Positions 60,138 through 64,000 of a stretch of DNA of 64,000 nucleotides are shown here, piece by piece. Numbering within the stretch: position 1 is the stretch's first letter; every line of letters starts with the position of its first letter. Both the position numbers and the translations under genes were made by a program. The notes under the pieces are model-generated. The model did not search any database and was not told where the DNA came from. It saw only the letters and a list, made by a program, of their open reading frames with translations. This stretch comes from Candolleomyces eurysporus (taxonomy: Eukaryota > Basidiomycota > Agaricomycetes > Agaricales > Psathyrellaceae): positions 23,623-87,622 of the forward strand of contig JANBPK010000826.1 in the NCBI GenBank assembly GCA_027579435.1, written 5' to 3'.

Positions 60138-60741
60138 GATCTATTTCATCGCGAATGAGTTTCGCCTTCACTCAGTACGTTTGCTAGTCTACTCACCTGA
60201 CTTGTCCACCTGACGTATTATTTTATCCCGCAAGCGCAGCCACGGACGTCTCGCAACGAATTAGAACTTGGAATGGGCAGCGTCTTGACTGGGGAATTGG
60301 CTGGAAGGAGTGAAGGATCAGAAGGCCTCAAGCGCCCAGGGCAACCTAGCTCACCGAAACGAGAACAGGACGCCCTGGATGGTATGGCTTGCAGACACAG
60401 TGGCCCCTTGCCCTACACGTTTCCTGGATCCTGGCGAGTTGTTCCTACTGTGTACATGAATTCGTTACTTTACTCGTTCTACCTTCTCTTTGACTACTTA
60501 CATCGTCCAACCTCAGCTCCATTCATCTCTTGGAAGAGTGCATCTGGATACCCTCGGACACGAGAGGACTTTGTGCTTGACTACGAGATTGCGATATATT
60601 ACATTGAATATCTAATACTATATTAATGGTATAATCAAGGCCATTTATTCCACAGCTTCTACTTCGACAACATGTCACCTTCAAGGCTTGCTTCTGGCCG
60701 TCTCCACTTGTTCAACAACAGCAGTCATGGTCCACGATTTG
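60138..60741. other. intergenic after NLR 6
   Basis: No gene is seen. 60655-60720 shares a block with 52755-52805 and 44965-45000, linking this stretch to the duplicated module. Confidence 0.4.
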
Positions 60742-60858
60742 TGTTCTCTCCAGATGCGCCTCAATGCTACGGGGTAAGAGGATGATTTTGCCAAGGCCAC
60801 AACATTGGAAGAAGAAGCATATCGGGTGTCAGCTTCATCTACGGAGTCCGTGACATAA
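60742..60858 (+). pseudogene. 3' remnant of an NLR gene
   Basis: Matches 51295-51407, the last ~38 codons of NLR 5: LQMR(F/L)(D/N)ATG then ATTLEEEAYR and the TESVT-type end with TAA 60856-60858. A TAA at 60773-60775 interrupts it. Its 3' flank continues to match to about 61130. All upstream parts are deleted. Confidence 0.75.
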
Positions 60859-61359
60859 TTGTGCCAAAATGGGTTGGTTGCAAGGGGGATGCACGGTCGT
60901 GAGTTGCATGGACATTGTTTTGTTTCCTTGCCGGACACGACTCGGAGTCATGTTCGTCTGTTTACCCCGTCTTCAGACTATGAGTTTCTAGTACTGTTCC
61001 ATTTACCATTTATCTTTCTAGTTACCTCTTGCATGTCCTTGTGAATGGATTCTTCACTGTAATACTAATAGGATTATTCCAGATTCGATCTGTTCGGGAC
61101 CGGATTCCACGTGCGACATAGAGTGCTCAAGCGCTCACCGTTCTCGCTCTCTTCCTCCATCACCCCATCGCTGCGACTGCCGAGCACATATTAACTCTAC
61201 ACATCCTTTCCCCATCTCAGAGACGCACCTGAGGCTGAAAGCATCCAACTGCGCTCCTAACATCAAGTAGTACCGGTAAGTATCAGTATGGTTTGTGCTG
61301 TCTGCTATTCATCCCTCTTGATCTGACGACATAACTGACCGTTCTTCGTGTAGGTGCCA
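60859..61359. other. NLR 3' flank fused to NLR 5' flank
   Basis: 3' flank of the remnant, then from about 61150 the 5' flank of NLR 7 with the conserved 5' UTR intron (GTAAGTATCAG near 61275, acceptor GTGTAG at about 61352). This is the expected junction of a tandem NLR array. Confidence 0.55.
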
Positions 61360-62115
61360 ATGAACGTCTTACCAGGATCCCAAAATGCGCAGATAGCATA
61401 TATGGTCAACTACCACGTCGAGGGAGGCTTCCACCAGCACGGTTCGCTTATTAGCGCCGAGCACAGGAGTAAGTGGTGGATCTATAAATGTCTTCACCGA
61501 TTGTCTAGAAAACAACAACCATGTACCTTTAGGCTTATTCGACATTCTTCAGCCCATCACCGATGCATCCCATACTCGCAATCGAAAAAGATCACCTCCC
61601 GACTCTGCTTGCTTTCCTGGCACAAGGTTACAGGTGGTCGAGAACGTTAACAAGTGGGCAAGGAGCGATATCACAACTGATTCAGAACCACATATCCGCT
61701 GGATGCATGGATACGTCGGGTCTGGAAAATCTTCCATATCTCAGGAGGTCTGTGACACGTCCAAGCGGGAGGGTAGACCGGTTGTGAGCTTCTTTTTCTT
61801 CCGAAATGCGGGTGATAGGAGCAAGATTGGGAGGCTTCCGACGACTTTAGCAAGCCAGATGGCGGAGGTCATCCCCAGGACAGATCGCTTCATACGCGAA
61901 GCTGTACAACGCAACCCGGCATTGCTGTCGCCACTGGGGAAAGGCGTTTCTCTACGGGACCGGATGCAGTGCTTGGTCTATGAACCATTCAAAGCTCTCG
62001 TTCGGACGAAGAAAGCGGTCAGAGCATTGACGCAAGGCCCATTCCTCATGGTGCTAGATGGATTAGATGAGTGCGGTGACAAAGACGAAGTCCAGGAGCT
62101 CATCGACGGAATGCT
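61360..62115 (+). pseudogene. NLR-like gene 7, truncated in NACHT
   Basis: Exon 1 (61360-61468) encodes MNVLPGSQNAQIAYMVNYHV; exon 2 begins at 61533. Walker A GYVGSGKSSISQ and Walker B FLMVLDGLDECGDK are intact. Homology ends abruptly at GACGGAATGCT (62115), where paralogues continue into the strand before FITSRVEEHI. The printed frame adds about 16 unrelated residues and stops at 62162. The rest of NACHT and the whole TPR array are missing within the window; they could lie beyond the inserted DNA. Confidence 0.85.
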
Positions 62116-62321
62116 CACATATCATAGTTGCAACACACTATTATATACATCTTATCTGCTGTGACAAAACAAGGGTTAGATACATGTCAGCTGCTGCAGC
62201 TGCTCTGCAGAGGGAGGTGTATGCTTTACTCTGCAGCTGCTCTGGAGGTATCAGCAGGTTGTTGACACTGCAGCTGCAGTGCATTCCAAGCATGAGGAAA
62301 GGAGAGCAGATGCAAAATGTG

Positions 62322-62500
62322 GGGGGTGGAGCAGCTGCAAAACGCGGGGGGTCAAAGATACCCAGCAGCGTGCTGCCCAGGGAAACAGGGNCAGGGTGGA
62401 GCAGCTGCAAAANNCAGGGGTCAAAGATACCCAGCAGCTGCTGCCCAGGGAAACAGGGGAGGGTGGAGCAGCTACAAAATGCAAGGTTCAAAGATACATT
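62322..62500. repeat. ~67 bp minisatellite, 2.6 copies
   Basis: Units begin GTGGAGCAGCTGCAAAA near 62325, 62395 and 62463, each followed by GGGTCAAAGATACCCAGCAG or a variant and GCCCAGGGAAACAGGG. The last unit is partial and diverged. Three Ns fall in the array. Confidence 0.85.
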
Positions 62501-62527
62501 GCAAAAGAGCAAGAGGTACGGAAGTTG

Positions 62528-62929
62528 AGATTTCATGGTTTTGAACATACTTTTAAGGACCCACATTAATTGCTGTTGGAACATCTCGTAGACATAAGAT
62601 TCCCCAAAAAGGGTCTTGGGGGATGGTTGTGTGCTTTCAAATGCTGTCTTGATGTAAACTGCATAGTGCGCCAGCATTGGGTCAAATAGGTCAGCCTCAA
62701 AGTCAAAGCTGTACCGCTCAGATAGAGCACCCATGGACTGCTCCATTAAACCCCTAGCCCAAACCATATCCCACCTCTTGTTGATGGACAACCGGTTTTC
62801 ATCAAATTTACGATGGGTCTTTTGTGCCGGGTAGTTCGGCAGCTTGATCAGGTAGTACATGCACCGGGCAATATTGAGGAGCTTGATGAGACAGAAGAAG
62901 GATGACAAGACCATCCAGTCCTCTGCCAT
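62528..62929 (-). CDS. unrecognised ORF in inserted DNA
   Basis: Minus-strand frame from ATG 62929: MAEDWMVLSSFFCLIKLLNI, KTHRKFDENRLSINKRWDMV, SERYSFDFEADLFDPMLAHY. Composition is protein-like for about 130 codons, then degrades into the minisatellite. A further frame upstream (63213-63019, MPPSMLYAVFTIEASVCFGC) may be an earlier exon. It resembles the host-like ORFs of fungal repetitive elements in general character, but I match it to no family. Confidence 0.35.
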
Positions 62930-63697
62930 TATGAGCCTCAGTAAATCTGCATTCGCTGCAAACTATTGGTCAAAAATTTGGTCAAGGAGGAGAAACAGGC
63001 TTACTTTCATGCATCTCATCAGAATTTGCCAGCATTGAACCCCATATTCCACTGTATTGTTGATGGTTTGCACATGATCACCGATCGGATGAGGGTGTGC
63101 AAGCTGAGTTCCATGGTTCGCCATAAATAGTAGTGGCAGCCAAAGCACACGGATGCCTCAATTGTGAACACAGCATAAAGCATGCTGGGGGGCATGATGC
63201 TGATGAGAATCAATAACGATCATGGGGAGAAATAGCAAAATGAACTTACATCTGAGTCCTTGGAGTAAGAAGGATGCCTTCGACTTCATAGTCGTTGTCT
63301 ACACCCCAACAAGCAAAATCATCTTTTTTTTNCTACAAATGCATCAAGCTGATCACCCATATTTCTGCTCCTCCCAACAAACCACACCTTCATTCCACTT
63401 TTAACAGTTACCAATGTTCCCAAACCTTTGCTATCGATGTGCCATCCATGACCCACCCCAGGTCCATCTGCTATCCCTCAATTCATGCAGTAACCTGGAT
63501 ATAATGCAGGCTTGCAGCCATGGATGCAGTTGGCAGCCCTCCAGATGTGTTTGTCCAATCCTATCTTGCTGTCTTTGGGACCTGCGGAATAGTCGGGGAA
63601 GCTGAGGGCATTCATCACCCTCCTAGATCTGTCTGGCACCATTACGATGATGTGCAGGTAGCGAACTAGGGCTCTCTAACCAACAAAACTATAGAAC

Positions 63698-63735
63698 TCT
63701 AACACACACACACAACCACAACAACACAACACACC
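63698..63735. repeat. (CA)n / CAA-rich run
   Basis: ACACACACACAC followed by ACAACAACAC-type sequence in the inserted DNA. Confidence 0.7.
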
Positions 63736-64000
63736 AAATACCTTTGTGAAGATAAGGCGGGCAAGGGGTATAGGTAAAAGCTCTAAGTCTAGTCGACAGA
63801 GGCTTCTAGAACTCTTCTTGTACGATCGCAAGTTCGAGGGGGAGCTAAGGCTCAACCAGCAACGATAGAAATGCTTCACGAAGTGACTTCGCTAACACAC
63901 GGTAGGGTTCGAGATACGACGGATAACTTCGCGAACAGAGAACACGGTCTCAAGCAACTTTAACGCGAGAACGATTTGATAAACGCAAGCGACACAACTC

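Larger units (their letters stand above)
62116..64000. mobile_element. inserted repeat-bearing DNA, possible mobile element
   Basis: Starts exactly where NLR 7 homology stops and runs off the window. It includes a CTGCAGCTGCT-rich stretch, the minisatellite at 62322-62500, minus-strand coding-like frames and a CA-rich run at 63698-63735. None of it matches the rest of the window. No terminal repeats or recognised transposase or polymerase motif can be seen, so the element class is unknown. Only one boundary is visible. Confidence 0.4.

Noticed and set aside
63640..64000. Right end as a long terminal repeat
   Set aside because: Only one end is in view; no TG...CA pair, primer-binding site or polypurine tract could be established.

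Overview
The window comes from a filamentous basidiomycete, most probably an Agaricomycete such as a Rhizoctonia/Ceratobasidium relative (inferred from gene families and gene structure, not from a database search). Genes are dense and split by many 50-80 nt GT-AG introns. The proteins are fungal: Kei1, a 161-residue tropomyosin, DUF2408, the 21 kDa complex I subunit and Med4. Scattered single N bases break several reading frames, so some frameshifts below are assembly artefacts and some are real lesions. I separate them where paralogues allow.

Layout. Bases 1-20000 hold ordinary single-copy housekeeping genes, mostly in divergent pairs sharing short promoters: KEI1 / 4EHP-type eIF4E; MsrB; tropomyosin / DUF2408 protein; CLC chloride channel / MED4; dual-specificity phosphatase / DHHC palmitoyltransferase; complex I 21 kDa subunit / zinc-finger nucleoporin. 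From about 20.5 kb to the end the character changes to an accessory, duplication-rich region. It is dominated by a family of NLR-like (NACHT-TPR) STAND proteins: four on the minus strand (20.6-39.4 kb), one inverted (48.7-51.4 kb), one divergent member (57.4-60.1 kb), one copy cut off in the NACHT domain by foreign DNA (61.4-62.1 kb) and a copy reduced to its last codons (60.7 kb). The close copies share a 36-residue N-terminal module, a phase-1 intron and a NACHT domain, but carry 6, 7, 11, 8 and 8 copies of a 45-residue TPR unit.

Between NLR copies 1, 2 and 3 lie two degenerate composite segments. Each holds a fragment of the membrane-anchored PPxY protein gene found intact at 40.3-42.5 kb, followed by a decayed VPS15 kinase gene. 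The intact gene is followed by a DUF1308 (UPF0415) gene and a CorA-like GMN-motif transporter gene that carries an in-frame stop. Pieces of both recur at 48.0 and 52.0-52.6 kb. A single-exon ArsB/NhaD-type permease sits at 55.0-56.7 kb. The last 1.9 kb is repeat-bearing DNA with a ~67 bp minisatellite, probably part of a mobile element.

Reading of the whole: a stable core block abuts an NLR cluster that evolves by segmental duplication, TPR-repeat gain and loss, frameshift and insertion.
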